Source: Lacunisphaera sp. (GTDB lineage: Bacteria; Verrucomicrobiota; Verrucomicrobiia; Opitutales; Opitutaceae). From it: 41,540 bases of DNA. A program made the position numbers and the translations under genes. Below the pieces are notes generated by a model. That model saw only the letters and a program-made list of their open reading frames with translations. It was not told where the DNA came from and searched no databases. Below are positions 1 to 7,340 of the stretch, piece after piece. The first letter of the stretch is position 1. The number at the start of each line of letters is the position of its first letter. The stretch is from assembly GCA_009695095.1 (NCBI GenBank), contig SIBQ01000021.1, positions 1-41,540 on the forward strand, written 5' to 3'.

Positions 1-173
1 CAGGGGGGGATTTGGTGGGCTTTAGTGGGGTTTGCAGAAGTTTGCCCGTATGACGTGTTCGTCTGAAACAGAGCCAAGGCTGGTGTTAGTCCGCTCTGTC
101 ACCTCCAGACTAACACTGCGAGTGGACTAGTTTTCGGGGGTCACCTCACCTTGGCGGAGGAGGGCATTACAGC
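1..173. other. Gene-free left edge with repeats and interleaved inverted repeats
   Basis: No credible coding region is visible here. Positions 11-50 form four consecutive 10-base blocks that each begin with TTT; the first two (TTTGGTGGGC, TTTAGTGGGG) are clearly related, and the run is G-rich. Further right, ACAGAGC (68-74) can pair with GCTCTGT (93-99), and GTGTTAGTC (83-91) can pair with GACTAACAC (108-116). These arms interleave, so they could form a pseudoknot or two alternative hairpins. GTCTG (61-65) can also pair with CAGAC (106-110). Function is unknown. Confidence 0.4.
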
Positions 174-198
174 GGCGATTCGGTTACCGGGAATCGCC
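174..198 (-). terminator. Hairpin just past the deoA stop, possible terminator
   Basis: GGCGATTC (174-181) and GAATCGCC (191-198) form a perfect 8-bp stem with a 9-nt loop, starting 2 nt beyond the deoA stop codon. No U-run follows on the minus strand, so this could be a rho-independent-like terminator without a tail or only an mRNA 3'-end stabiliser. Confidence 0.4.
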
Positions 199-200
199 AT

Positions 201-1526
201 CTACTGAATCAAATCCTGGATGAGCGGTTCCTGCTTAGGGACCACCGGTGTGAGCTTCACGGCTTCGCGAATGATGGCCTCGGCGCGCGCGCCTTTTTCG
301 TCGTCATTGATGTGCAGCGTGCACAGACGGGTGCCGGCGCTGACCGGTTCGCCAATCTTGATGAGGCTGGCGATGCCGACGGCGTGGTCGACTTGGTCAG
401 TCACCGCCGCGCGGCCGCCGCCAAGCGCCATGATGGCGTGGCCGCATTTGAGCGCATCGACTTCGCTGACAAAACCCTTTGCGTCGGCCGGGGCCTTGAC
501 CTCGAGGAGTTTATTCGCGGTAGGCAGGATCTTGTAGTCCTCGATCACCTTCGGATCCCCGCCCTGGGCGACGCACATTTGGCGAAATTTTTCGAGCGCC
601 GAGCCGTTGGCGATGGCGGCCGTCATTTTCTTTTGCGCCCCGGCTTCATCCCTGACCACGCCGCCGAGGATGAGCATATGGCCGGTCAACGCGCAGGTGA
701 CTTCCATCAGGTCGGCGGCGCCGTGGCCCTTGAGGCACTCGATGGACTCGATGACCTCGGTCGTGTGGCCGGCAGCGCGGCCGAGGGGTTGGTTCATCGC
801 GGTGAGCTGGGCCCACACGGGTTTGCCGGAGACTTGGCCGATGGCGACCATCGCCTTGGCGAGCTCGAGGGCGCGGTCCTTGGACTTCATGAACGCGCCC
901 TTGCCGAACTTCACGTCGAGCACAAGGGAGTCGATGCCCTCGGCAAGTTTCTTGCTCATGATACTGGCGCAAATGAGCGGAATACACTCGATGGTGCCGG
1001 TGACATCGCGCAGCGCGTAGAGCTTGCGGTCGGCCGGCACGACCTGCGGGGTCTGGCCGATCATGGCGGTGCCGACTTTTTTGAGGATGGCGCGAAACTC
1101 GGGCACGGTCAGCTGCACCTTGAAACCGGGGATGGCCTCGAGCTTGTCGAGCGTACCGCCCGTGTGGCCGAGACCGCGACCGCTCATCATCGGCACCTTG
1201 AGGCCGCAGGCGGCGGCGAGTGGCGCAAGGATCAGCGAGACCTTGTCGCCTACGCCGCCGGTGGAGTGCTTGTCGACCTTGGCGCCGGGGACGTCGCTCA
1301 GGTCGATGACTTCGCCGGAGTGCATCATGGCGTCGGTCAGCCAGGCGGTTTCCTGCGGCGTCATGCCGCGCCAGAAAATGGCCATAAGCAGCGCGGTGGC
1401 CTGGTAGTCGGCAAACTTGCCGTCGGACACGCCGCGGGCGAAGAATTCAATCTCTTTCTTCGACAGCGCGCCACCGTCGCGTTTCTTGATGATGATTTCT
1501 TGTGGGGAAAAAGCCGGGGAACTCAT
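201..1526 (-). CDS. deoA: Thymidine/pyrimidine-nucleoside phosphorylase
   Basis: This cytoplasmic enzyme of about 441 residues cleaves thymidine or uridine with phosphate to give the free base and (deoxy)ribose 1-phosphate in pyrimidine salvage. The N-terminal segment PQEIIIKKRDGGALSKKEI, the phosphate-binding motif KHSTGGVGDK, and the SGRGLGHTGGTLDKLE motif are all hallmarks of the family, and the length matches. The ATG at 1526 is chosen. A GTG 18 nt upstream at 1544 is possible but lies inside a dispersed repeat and adds MVHAHP, which has no family support. It is the last of three minus-strand genes (2890 to 201) that could be co-transcribed, with gaps of 29 and 93 nt. The DeoA and Pdp subtypes cannot be separated by eye. 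Confidence 0.95.
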   Translation of the reverse strand: MSSPAFSPQEIIIKKRDGGALSKKEIEFFARGVSDGKFADYQATALLMAIFWRGMTPQETAWLTDAMMHSGEVIDLSDVPGAKVDKHSTGGVGDKVSLILAPLAAACGLKVPMMSGRGLGHTGGTLDKLEAIPGFKVQLTVPEFRAILKKVGTAMIGQTPQVVPADRKLYALRDVTGTIECIPLICASIMSKKLAEGIDSLVLDVKFGKGAFMKSKDRALELAKAMVAIGQVSGKPVWAQLTAMNQPLGRAAGHTTEVIESIECLKGHGAADLMEVTCALTGHMLILGGVVRDEAGAQKKMTAAIANGSALEKFRQMCVAQGGDPKVIEDYKILPTANKLLEVKAPADAKGFVSEVDALKCGHAIMALGGGRAAVTDQVDHAVGIASLIKIGEPVSAGTRLCTLHINDDEKGARAEAIIREAVKLTPVVPKQEPLIQDLIQ

Positions 1527-1539
1527 TGGATGGGCATGA

Positions 1540-1600
1540 ACCACAAAGGCACGAAGGGCGGATCTTGGAAGAGGATTCTCCTCTTTGTGTCTCTGTGTTT
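1540..1600. repeat. Dispersed 'ACCACAAAGGCACGAAG' type intergenic repeat
   Basis: ACCACAAAGGCACGAAGG (1540-1557) and CTCTTTGTGTCTCTGTGTTT (1581-1600) form two loosely inverted arms between deoA and the next gene. The wording resembles the segment at 26161-26192. Such boilerplate intergenic repeats are, from memory, common in Verrucomicrobiota and Planctomycetota. The alternative GTG start of deoA falls inside it. Confidence 0.45.
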
Positions 1601-1619
1601 AGGGTATGAAAATCTTCGC

Positions 1620-2261
1620 TCAGGCGAAGCGCTCTTCCTTCCAGGGATCACCCACATTGTGATAGCCGCGCACCTCCCAGAAGCCAAGGCGGTCCTCAGC
1701 CAGAAACGAGATGCTCTTGACGAACTTCGCGCCCTTCCACGCGTAAAGCTTGGGGATGATGATGCGCGCCGGGCCGCCGTGTTCGCGCGACACGGGTTCA
1801 CCGCCGAATTGCACGGCGACGAGCACGTCATCGTCGAGGCAGTTGGCGAGCGGCACGTTCGTCGAGTAGCCGTCATAGCTGGTGAAATAAACGAATTTCA
1901 CCTCGGGCTTGGGCTGCACCAGCTCGAACAAGGTGATGAAGGCCACGCCACTCCACTGGCAGTCGTATTTGCTCCACGTGGTGACGCAGTGAAAGTCGCT
2001 CACGTCGGTCACCTGTGGGAGGGCGTTGAACTGGTCCCACGAAAGCACCGCGGGGCTTTCCACGAGCCCGTCGAGTGCGAGGGTCCATTCGGCCAGCGGG
2101 ATGTCCGGCTGCACTCCGAGGTCAAGCACGGGGAAGCCGGTGGTAAGCTTCTGACCCGGCGGCAGGCGGTCGGTCGCAGCGACGTCGCGAGGCTTGAAGC
2201 CCTTGGCCAGTTGCTTTTCGGCCCACTTCTGCTTCGCCTCGATGTAGCGTTCCTTGGACAT
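1620..2261 (-). CDS. Sulfite oxidase-like molybdopterin oxidoreductase
   Basis: This 213-residue protein looks like the single-domain molybdopterin-binding core of the sulfite oxidase superfamily, closest in size to the YuiH-like cytoplasmic group. The motif DFHCVTTWSKYDCQWSG (about residues 89-105) contains the Cys expected to bind molybdenum. Other family features are FVYFTSYDGYSTNVPL, HGGPARIIIPKLYAWKGAKF and FWEVRGYHNVGDPW. There is no Tat or Sec signal peptide, unlike MsrP, and no haem or dimerisation domain, so the electron partner must be separate. The substrate is unknown. The gene starts 29 nt after a small membrane-protein gene on the same strand, which might be co-transcribed with it; a haem partner like MsrQ is not evident there. 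Confidence 0.88.
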   Translation of the reverse strand: MSKERYIEAKQKWAEKQLAKGFKPRDVAATDRLPPGQKLTTGFPVLDLGVQPDIPLAEWTLALDGLVESPAVLSWDQFNALPQVTDVSDFHCVTTWSKYDCQWSGVAFITLFELVQPKPEVKFVYFTSYDGYSTNVPLANCLDDDVLVAVQFGGEPVSREHGGPARIIIPKLYAWKGAKFVKSISFLAEDRLGFWEVRGYHNVGDPWKEERFA

Positions 2262-2290
2262 GGGAAAGCGAAATTAGCCCCGGGTTTGGG

Positions 2291-2890
2291 TTAGGCAGGC
2301 GGGCTGTGCGGCGGAGGCACCGGCGAAGTGCTCATCGCCTCGATGACGAAGCGGGCCTTGCTCCGGTAGTAGAGCGCCAGCCCGCCCTGGTAGATGAGAG
2401 AGACGAGAGCCACCGTGCCATAGATAACCAGAAACATCATGCGCACCAAGGGCACAATCTCATCCGCGGTCAGGTCGACCTCCCGCAGTACGTCGTCGAA
2501 ATTGATGCCGAAGAGCAGGAGGTTTTGACGCATTTCCGGGATCAGCTGCTCCTTCAGATAAAGGGCATCAAAGCTGCCCGGCCGGCTGGCACAATAGGCG
2601 AGGATGACGCCGAGCAAAAACAATTGGGCGCGCACCAGCAATTTCATGCCGTCGGGGTCCCGTCGCTTCAGGGCGCTGCGGCCGCGCAACTCCATGACTC
2701 CCGCGGCCAAAACCAGCAGACTGATGCCTAGGCCGAGTAACTCGCCGAACACCAACGTAAGCAGGAGACTCAGGACGGCGATCACGGTCACACTCCAGCC
2801 GTCGAGGCCGGAAATCGTCAGGACGCGCTTGAGCGCCTTTTCCTGCGGGGTGGGTGCGGAGTTGGTCATGCGAATGGCTTTGTTCATCAT
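2291..2890 (-). CDS. Uncharacterised integral membrane protein
   Basis: This 199-residue protein belongs to no family I recognise. Hydrophobic stretches suggest about four transmembrane segments: near residues 33-66 (two close segments around VIAVLSLLLTLVFGELLGLG), 88-102 (LFLLGVILAYCAS) and 152-172 (MMFLVIYGTVALVSLIYQGGL). A charged region RGRSALKRRDPDG sits between the second and third, and the C-terminus is proline-rich. Start codons at 2890, 2887 and 2869 are all possible; the first is used here. It is the first gene of a probable three-gene minus-strand unit and is divergent from the CBS-domain gene at 3023. Confidence 0.7.
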   Translation of the reverse strand: MMNKAIRMTNSAPTPQEKALKRVLTISGLDGWSVTVIAVLSLLLTLVFGELLGLGISLLVLAAGVMELRGRSALKRRDPDGMKLLVRAQLFLLGVILAYCASRPGSFDALYLKEQLIPEMRQNLLLFGINFDDVLREVDLTADEIVPLVRMMFLVIYGTVALVSLIYQGGLALYYRSKARFVIEAMSTSPVPPPHSPPA

Positions 2891-3022
2891 GGGACATCCG
2901 CAGAATCACAAACTTTACCGCCCATGTCCCGTCGAAAGCCCGCCCGGCTTGGAAACAGACGGGGAGTTTTTGCGGTTGTGACGGCCCGAGTTACGTGTAG
3001 GCTGCGCTTAACTCCTTAGCCC

Positions 3023-3466
3023 ATGAATACCACCCTCTCGGCCTTGCTGCAAAGCAAGGGCAGCGCCCTGCACACCGTGCCTTCCAGCCTGACGGTGTCC
3101 GATGCAGTGAAAGAAATGAGCCGGCACAAAATCGGCTCAGTGCTCGTGATGAACGGCGAGAAGCTGGCCGGCATCTTCACCGAGCGCGATGTGCTGACCC
3201 GGGTGGTCGCGGAAAATCTCGATCCTCGGACCACGCCAATCACCAAGGTGATGTCGGGCAGCGTCCTCACGGTCGGACCGGAGATGACTGTGCAGCAGGC
3301 AATGGATATCTTTACTGAAAAGCGCTGCCGGCATCTGCCGGTGATCCAGGGCGGCCGGTTGCTGGGTTTGATTTCAATTGGCGACGTGTCGCGCTGGGTG
3401 GCGAACGCGCACCGGGCCGAGGCGGAGTCACTGCGGCAATATATCTCGGGCGATCTCTCGACGTGA
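3023..3466 (+). CDS. CBS-domain pair protein
   Basis: This 147-residue protein consists almost entirely of two CBS domains, roughly residues 10-62 and 75-127. They show the repeated pattern 'V..A...M....I..V.V...G...GI.TERD', as in KIGSVLVMNGEKLAGIFTERD and CRHLPVIQGGRLLGLISIGD. CBS pairs bind adenine nucleotides such as AMP, ATP or SAM and act as energy or redox sensors. Stand-alone versions have no assigned enzyme and usually regulate an unknown partner. The stop codon overlaps by 4 nt the GTG start of the decayed gene that follows, so the two were probably translationally coupled. Confidence 0.92.
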   Translation: MNTTLSALLQSKGSALHTVPSSLTVSDAVKEMSRHKIGSVLVMNGEKLAGIFTERDVLTRVVAENLDPRTTPITKVMSGSVLTVGPEMTVQQAMDIFTEKRCRHLPVIQGGRLLGLISIGDVSRWVANAHRAEAESLRQYISGDLST

Positions 3467-3882
3467 GGGTCGTCGTGGGCGGGCTGCTGCTGGCGCCCTG
3501 ACTTGCAGCGGGTGCCTTGTGGCCGGGGCACGATCGTGGCCGTCGGCGCAGTGACCGCGGTTTCAGTGAAAACGGCCGGCAAGGTGACCGTGGCCACCGT
3601 GGGGACTACCGACCGCGTGGCTGCGGCGGCCATCACGGAACCCATCCGGCAGGACACGCTCCTAAGCACCTCGGGCGGCGATGTGCAGGTGACGGTGCTG
3701 CAATCCGCCGCGTTTCAACTCGACGCCAGCACGTCCGGGGGGAGGTGGATGCCACCGGCCTGACCCTGACCATCGACCGCGGCGGCATGGGTCGCTCGCG
3801 GCTGGCCGGCAGCGTCCACGGCGGTGGTCCCCGGCTGAAACTTCGCTCCAGCGGCGGCGACATCGTCATCCGTACCAACTGA
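3463..3882 (+). pseudogene. Decayed DUF4097-like (putative adhesin) gene
   Basis: A GTG at 3463 begins a signal-peptide-like stretch (MRVVVGGLLLAP) that hits a stop at 3499-3501. A second frame from about 3503 carries LLSTSGGDVQVTVLQSAAF and FQLDASTSGG. A third frame carries EVDATGLTLTIDRGG and GPRLKLRSSGGDIVIRTN, ending at 3882. The repeated SGGD-type beta-strand motifs and the ending match the C-terminus of DUF4097/DUF4098 repeat proteins. The second frame break falls in a run of six G at about 3736-3741 where seven would restore the frame. The central part is too short for a normal family member, so it looks deleted as well as frameshifted. Confidence 0.7.
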
Positions 3883-3911
3883 TACTTTCACCAGGCAGAC
3901 TGGTGTGTGTG

Positions 3912-3950
3912 CAAAGGAAGCCAGCGCGAAAGCGCTGGCTTCTGCCTTTG
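3912..3950. terminator. Strong hairpin terminator between the pseudogene and tatD
   Basis: GAAGCCAGCGC (3917-3927) and GCGCTGGCTTC (3932-3942) form a perfect 11-bp stem closed by a GAAA tetraloop. The flanks CAAAG and CTTTG extend the pairing, and TGTTTTC follows. The hairpin lies inside the upstream extension of the tatD reading frame, which supports the internal tatD start at 3970. Confidence 0.7.
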
Positions 3951-3969
3951 GCCTGTTTTCAATCGCGGG

Positions 3970-4821
3970 ATGGGCTTGATCGACACCCACACCCACCTCG
4001 ATTCGTTCGCCCGGTGTGGCGAACTGACGGAGGTATTGTCCCGGGCCCGGGCGGCGGGGCTGGAAGCAATGGTGACGGTCGGGACGGATACGGATGATTG
4101 GTCGTTATATCGCGACCTGGCGCGCGGTCATCCCGGCAGCGTGCATTACACGGCGGGGTTGCATCCGTGCAGCGTGGGTGAAGACTGGGCCGGGCGCGTG
4201 GCGCAGTTGGAGGCGTTCTGGGGTGGGGCGAGTCGTCCTGACGAGCCGCCAACGCCAACGGCTCATCCGGAGGATTCGCCCCACCTAAAGCCAGTCGCAC
4301 TTGGCGAGATCGGACTCGACCGGTTTCATTTGCCCAAGGATGACACGGCGGTCGCGGGAAAAATCTTCGGCTGGCAGCGCGCGGCTTTCGCTGAGGAGCT
4401 CCGGTTGGCCAGGACGCTTGGCTGCCCGGTGGTCATTCATTCGCGCGCGACCTTCGCCGATTGTGTGGAGATGATTGATGAGTCCGGGATGGATTGGGGC
4501 CGGGTGGTTTTCCACTGTTTTACCGAGGGGCCGGCGGAGATGGCGGAGTTGTTGCAGCGCGGTGGCTGCGGCTCCTTCACGGGCATCATCACCTACAATA
4601 AAGCCGAGGCGGTACGCGCGGCGGCGCTGGCGCAGGGGCTGGACCGGCTCATGATTGAGACCGACGCGCCCTACCTGGCGCCGATGCCGCATCGCGGAAA
4701 ATCCAATGAGCCGGCTTATCTCCGGCATACGGCCGAATTTTGCGCCGGGCTGTTTGGGGTCAGCCTGGAGCGCTTGACGGAAGCGACGACTGCCAACGCG
4801 AAGAGATTTTACGGACTGTAA
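3970..4821 (+). CDS. tatD: TatD family metal-dependent DNase
   Basis: This 283-residue hydrolase has the TIM-barrel metal ligands of the TatD family: DTHTHLD at residues 4-10, LGEIGLD, PVVIHSRA, VVFHCFTEG and IETDAPYLAPMPHRG. TatD proteins are cytoplasmic 3'-5' exonucleases or deoxyribonucleases linked to DNA repair and degradation. The reading frame is open back to 3907, but the MGLIDTHTHLD start at 3970 fits the family and avoids the upstream terminator hairpin. A loop near residues 90-110 (WGGASRPDEPPTPTAHPEDS) is longer and more proline-rich than usual. The gene converges on the HPr gene, with 7 nt between the stops. Confidence 0.92.
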   Translation: MGLIDTHTHLDSFARCGELTEVLSRARAAGLEAMVTVGTDTDDWSLYRDLARGHPGSVHYTAGLHPCSVGEDWAGRVAQLEAFWGGASRPDEPPTPTAHPEDSPHLKPVALGEIGLDRFHLPKDDTAVAGKIFGWQRAAFAEELRLARTLGCPVVIHSRATFADCVEMIDESGMDWGRVVFHCFTEGPAEMAELLQRGGCGSFTGIITYNKAEAVRAAALAQGLDRLMIETDAPYLAPMPHRGKSNEPAYLRHTAEFCAGLFGVSLERLTEATTANAKRFYGL

Positions 4822-4828
4822 TTTCTAC

Positions 4829-5125
4829 TCAGGTCTCGTCGAATTTCCTCGCGAAAAGCGCCTCGAGCTCCACCAGCATCTTGGCGGCGTCCTCGCCGGT
4901 GGCGAGGAACTTGACCTTGGTGCCATTGGCGGCGGCGAGCATCATGAGCCCCATGATGCTTTTGCCATTCACCTGCTCCTCATCCTTCTCGACGAATACT
5001 TCGGACTTGAACTTGTTGGTCACCCGCACGATCATGGCTGCCGGACGGGCATGAATGCCCATCTTGTTCTGCACGAGGAGTTCCTTCGTGTGGGTGGCGG
5101 CTGGCGTGGTATCGCTCTTTTCCAT
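4829..5125 (-). CDS. ptsH: HPr-family phosphocarrier protein
   Basis: This 98-residue protein carries the HPr active-site motif MGIHARPA with His25, phosphorylated by Enzyme I in PTS systems. It also has the regulatory motif NGKSIMGLMML with Ser56, the equivalent of Ser46 that HPr kinase modifies. An extra N-terminal tail of about 10 residues (MEKSDTTPAA) precedes the domain. No Enzyme I, Enzyme II or HPr kinase gene is in the window, so a regulatory rather than sugar-transport role is possible. The gene is divergent from kdsB, with 81 nt between the starts. Confidence 0.95.
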   Translation of the reverse strand: MEKSDTTPAATHTKELLVQNKMGIHARPAAMIVRVTNKFKSEVFVEKDEEQVNGKSIMGLMMLAAANGTKVKFLATGEDAAKMLVELEALFARKFDET

Positions 5126-5206
5126 TGCGGTTGGGCAGATTGGTCGGATTTAAAGGAAACGCTAAAAGCCGGTAGCGCTCCAGCTTGCAATCATAAAGAC
5201 CCCCGT

Positions 5207-5953
5207 ATGCCCGCCTTCGCCATCATCGTGCCGTGTCGTTTGGAGTCCACGCGGCTCCCGCGCAAGCTGCTGCATCCGATTAGGGGCAAGCCGCTTGTGC
5301 TATGGGTGGCAGAACGCATCTCCGCCCAAGCGCCCGACTTTCCGCTATGGTTCGCGGTGGATCATGAATTGCTGGCTGAGTGCATTGAGAGAGCTGGTTT
5401 TAGGGCGCTAATGACTGATACCAACCACCCCAGCGGCACCGATCGCATCGCCCAGGCTAACCGCACGGTCCGGGCCAGCTACGTGCTCAACGTGCAGGCC
5501 GATGAGCCCCTGGTTAGCGCCGGGCAACTGCATGCCCTGGCGCGGTTGATTCAGGGCGATTGCCCGATGGCGACTCTTTGCACACCCTTCAAGCGGGTCG
5601 TGGATTTTTATAACGTCAACCAGGTCAAGGTGGTCATGACCCGGACCGGCCGGGCGCTGTATTTCTCACGCTCCTGGATGCCGTATTCCCGCGACCTCGG
5701 GCTGACCGTGGACGACGCCTGGGTGGCGGCCAACCCCTGCCACAAGCACCTCGGCCTTTACGCCTATCAGGCGGATTTTTTGGAGAAATTCTCGACCCTG
5801 CCTCCTGGCAAACTGGAGCAGATTGAGAAGCTGGAACAGTTGCGCGTGCTGGAAAACGGCCATCCCATCGCCATCGACGTCACCGACGACCCAACCATCG
5901 GGGTCGACACACCGGAGGATGCGGTGCGCTTCGAGCGGATGCTCGAAGCGTAG
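5207..5953 (+). CDS. kdsB: 3-deoxy-manno-octulosonate cytidylyltransferase
   Basis: KdsB activates Kdo with CTP to make CMP-Kdo for the lipopolysaccharide inner core. The 248-residue protein has the nucleotidyltransferase start MPAFAIIVPCRLESTRLPRK, the PLVLWVAERI segment, TDTNHPSGTDRIAQA, and NVQADEPLV for metal binding. The C-terminal KLEQIEKLEQLRVLENG and TPEDAVRFE segments are also typical. The ATG at 5207 is chosen: the frame is open to 5051, but that extension overlaps the divergent HPr gene and has no homology. Its presence implies an LPS-bearing outer membrane. Confidence 0.96.
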   Translation: MPAFAIIVPCRLESTRLPRKLLHPIRGKPLVLWVAERISAQAPDFPLWFAVDHELLAECIERAGFRALMTDTNHPSGTDRIAQANRTVRASYVLNVQADEPLVSAGQLHALARLIQGDCPMATLCTPFKRVVDFYNVNQVKVVMTRTGRALYFSRSWMPYSRDLGLTVDDAWVAANPCHKHLGLYAYQADFLEKFSTLPPGKLEQIEKLEQLRVLENGHPIAIDVTDDPTIGVDTPEDAVRFERMLEA

Positions 5954-5954
5954 C

Positions 5955-6023
5955 TTTAAGGGATAAGGTTTAAGCCACGGGTTCCCCGCCCTTTTCCTGA
6001 CAGCTTAAAACTTTAACCTTAAA
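5955..6023. terminator. Imperfect AT-rich inverted repeat between kdsB and carA
   Basis: Two 21-nt arms at 5955-5975 and 6003-6023 pair imperfectly, built from TTTAAGG, TAAGC and their complements. They enclose a G+C-rich loop and lie between two convergent stop codons; the right arm overlaps the carA stop. The position suggests a bidirectional terminator. The arm wording also looks like a dispersed repeat. Confidence 0.45.
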
Positions 6024-7191
6024 TCTTACCGGCCTTCCGCTTTTCGATCAGCCGGTGGAAATCCTTAAAGAGCGGGTCGGCGTCGTTGGGCCCCGGCGCA
6101 GCCTCGGGGTGATACTGCACGCAGAAGACCGGGAGCTCCTTGTGCCGCAGGCCCTCAACGGTCTGGTCGTTCAAGTTGATCTCGGTGACCATGGCGCCAC
6201 GGCTCTCGATTGATTTCGGATCGGTGGCGAAGCCGTGGTTTTGGGCCGTGATGGAGACCTTGCCGGTCTCGAGGTTTTTCACCGGCTGGTTCCCGCCGCG
6301 GTGGCCGAACTTCAGCTTGAAGGTCGTGCCGCCCAGCGCATGCGTCAGTATCTGGTGACCCAAACAGATGCCGAAGATCGGGAAATCGGGCAGCAGGCCG
6401 CTGACGGTCTTGTGGATGTAGGGCAGGGCGGCTGGATCGCCGGGGCCGTTGGAGAGGAACACGCCGTCCACGCCGAATTCGCGCACCTGCGCGGCGGTCG
6501 CCGTGGCGGGAAAGACATGCACTTCGAAGCCGTGACGCACCAGTTTGCGGAAAATGGTGTATTTCGCACCATAGTCGAAGGCGGCCACCCTGAACTTCTT
6601 CGCCGGCGCTTGCGTCGCCCCGTTGGTGGTGCCGACGGGCAGATACTGGGTGTTGTGCCGGGTGGCATCATCGCCGCGCCAGAGGAAAGGCTCCCGGCAG
6701 GTGACGTCCTTCACGTAGTCGCTGCCGGCCATGTCCTGCCAGGCCTTGGCGCGCTTGATGGCCTCGGCGTCGCTCATCGGCCGGGTGCTAAGGCAGGATT
6801 TCATCGCGCCATCTACCCGCAGCTTCTTGGTAAGCACGCGGGTGTCGACTTCACTGATGCCCGGGATGCCGTATTTGGCGAGATAGTCGCCGAGCGACAT
6901 TGTGCTGCGCCAGTTGCTGACGACCGGCGAAACCTCACGTACGACAAACCCCGAGCATTTCGGTGCGTGTGATTCCTCGTCCTCGGCGTTGACGCCGCAG
7001 TTGCCGATCTGCGGAGCGGTCATGGTCACGATCTGGCCGAAATACGAGGGATCGGTCAGGATTTCCTGGTAGCCGGTTATCGACGTGTTAAACACGCATT
7101 CGCCGGCGATGGTGGCCTCGGCGCCAAAGGCGGTGCCGCGGAACACACTGCCATCCTCGAGGGCTAGAATTGCTGGTTTGGTTGCGGCCAT
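6019..7191 (-). CDS. carA: Carbamoyl-phosphate synthase small subunit
   Basis: CarA is the glutaminase that hydrolyses glutamine and passes ammonia to CarB to make carbamoyl phosphate for arginine and pyrimidines. The 390-residue protein has the N-terminal CarA domain (ILALEDGSVFRG, FNTSITGYQEILTDPSY, GIPGISEVDTRVLTKKLR). It is followed by a class I glutamine amidotransferase domain with LSNGPGDP, nucleophile Cys276 in FGICLGHQIL, and the His/Glu pair in VQYHPEAAPGP. The start at 7191 (MAATKPAILALEDG) is preferred over the upstream ATGs at 7266 and 7263. carB is not adjacent. Confidence 0.96.
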   Translation of the reverse strand: MAATKPAILALEDGSVFRGTAFGAEATIAGECVFNTSITGYQEILTDPSYFGQIVTMTAPQIGNCGVNAEDEESHAPKCSGFVVREVSPVVSNWRSTMSLGDYLAKYGIPGISEVDTRVLTKKLRVDGAMKSCLSTRPMSDAEAIKRAKAWQDMAGSDYVKDVTCREPFLWRGDDATRHNTQYLPVGTTNGATQAPAKKFRVAAFDYGAKYTIFRKLVRHGFEVHVFPATATAAQVREFGVDGVFLSNGPGDPAALPYIHKTVSGLLPDFPIFGICLGHQILTHALGGTTFKLKFGHRGGNQPVKNLETGKVSITAQNHGFATDPKSIESRGAMVTEINLNDQTVEGLRHKELPVFCVQYHPEAAPGPNDADPLFKDFHRLIEKRKAGKI

Positions 7192-7340
7192 CAGTCGCGA
7201 CGAAATGGGTTTCAACGACCGCTGCCAAGTGTATTTGCGGGGGAATTCCATACGTTTAACCATCACCAGGAGATGGCGGTGCGGTCACAGTATCCCCTGT
7301 TTGACAGCCAGCCGAATCCTGCTAGTTCTCACCACCCGGC

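Noticed and set aside
83-116. Integron attC site
   Set aside because: GTTAGTC/GACTAAC does not match the GTTRRRY/RYYYAAC core, and the palindrome is too short.
1500-1600. Upstream GTG start of deoA adding MVHAHP
   Set aside because: It lies in a dispersed repeat and the added residues are not part of the family; the ATG at 1526 is adequate.
312-2294. Long open frame (660 codons) opposite deoA and the oxidoreductase gene
   Set aside because: It is antisense to two clearly recognisable proteins, is low in complexity, and has no domain. High G+C creates such frames.
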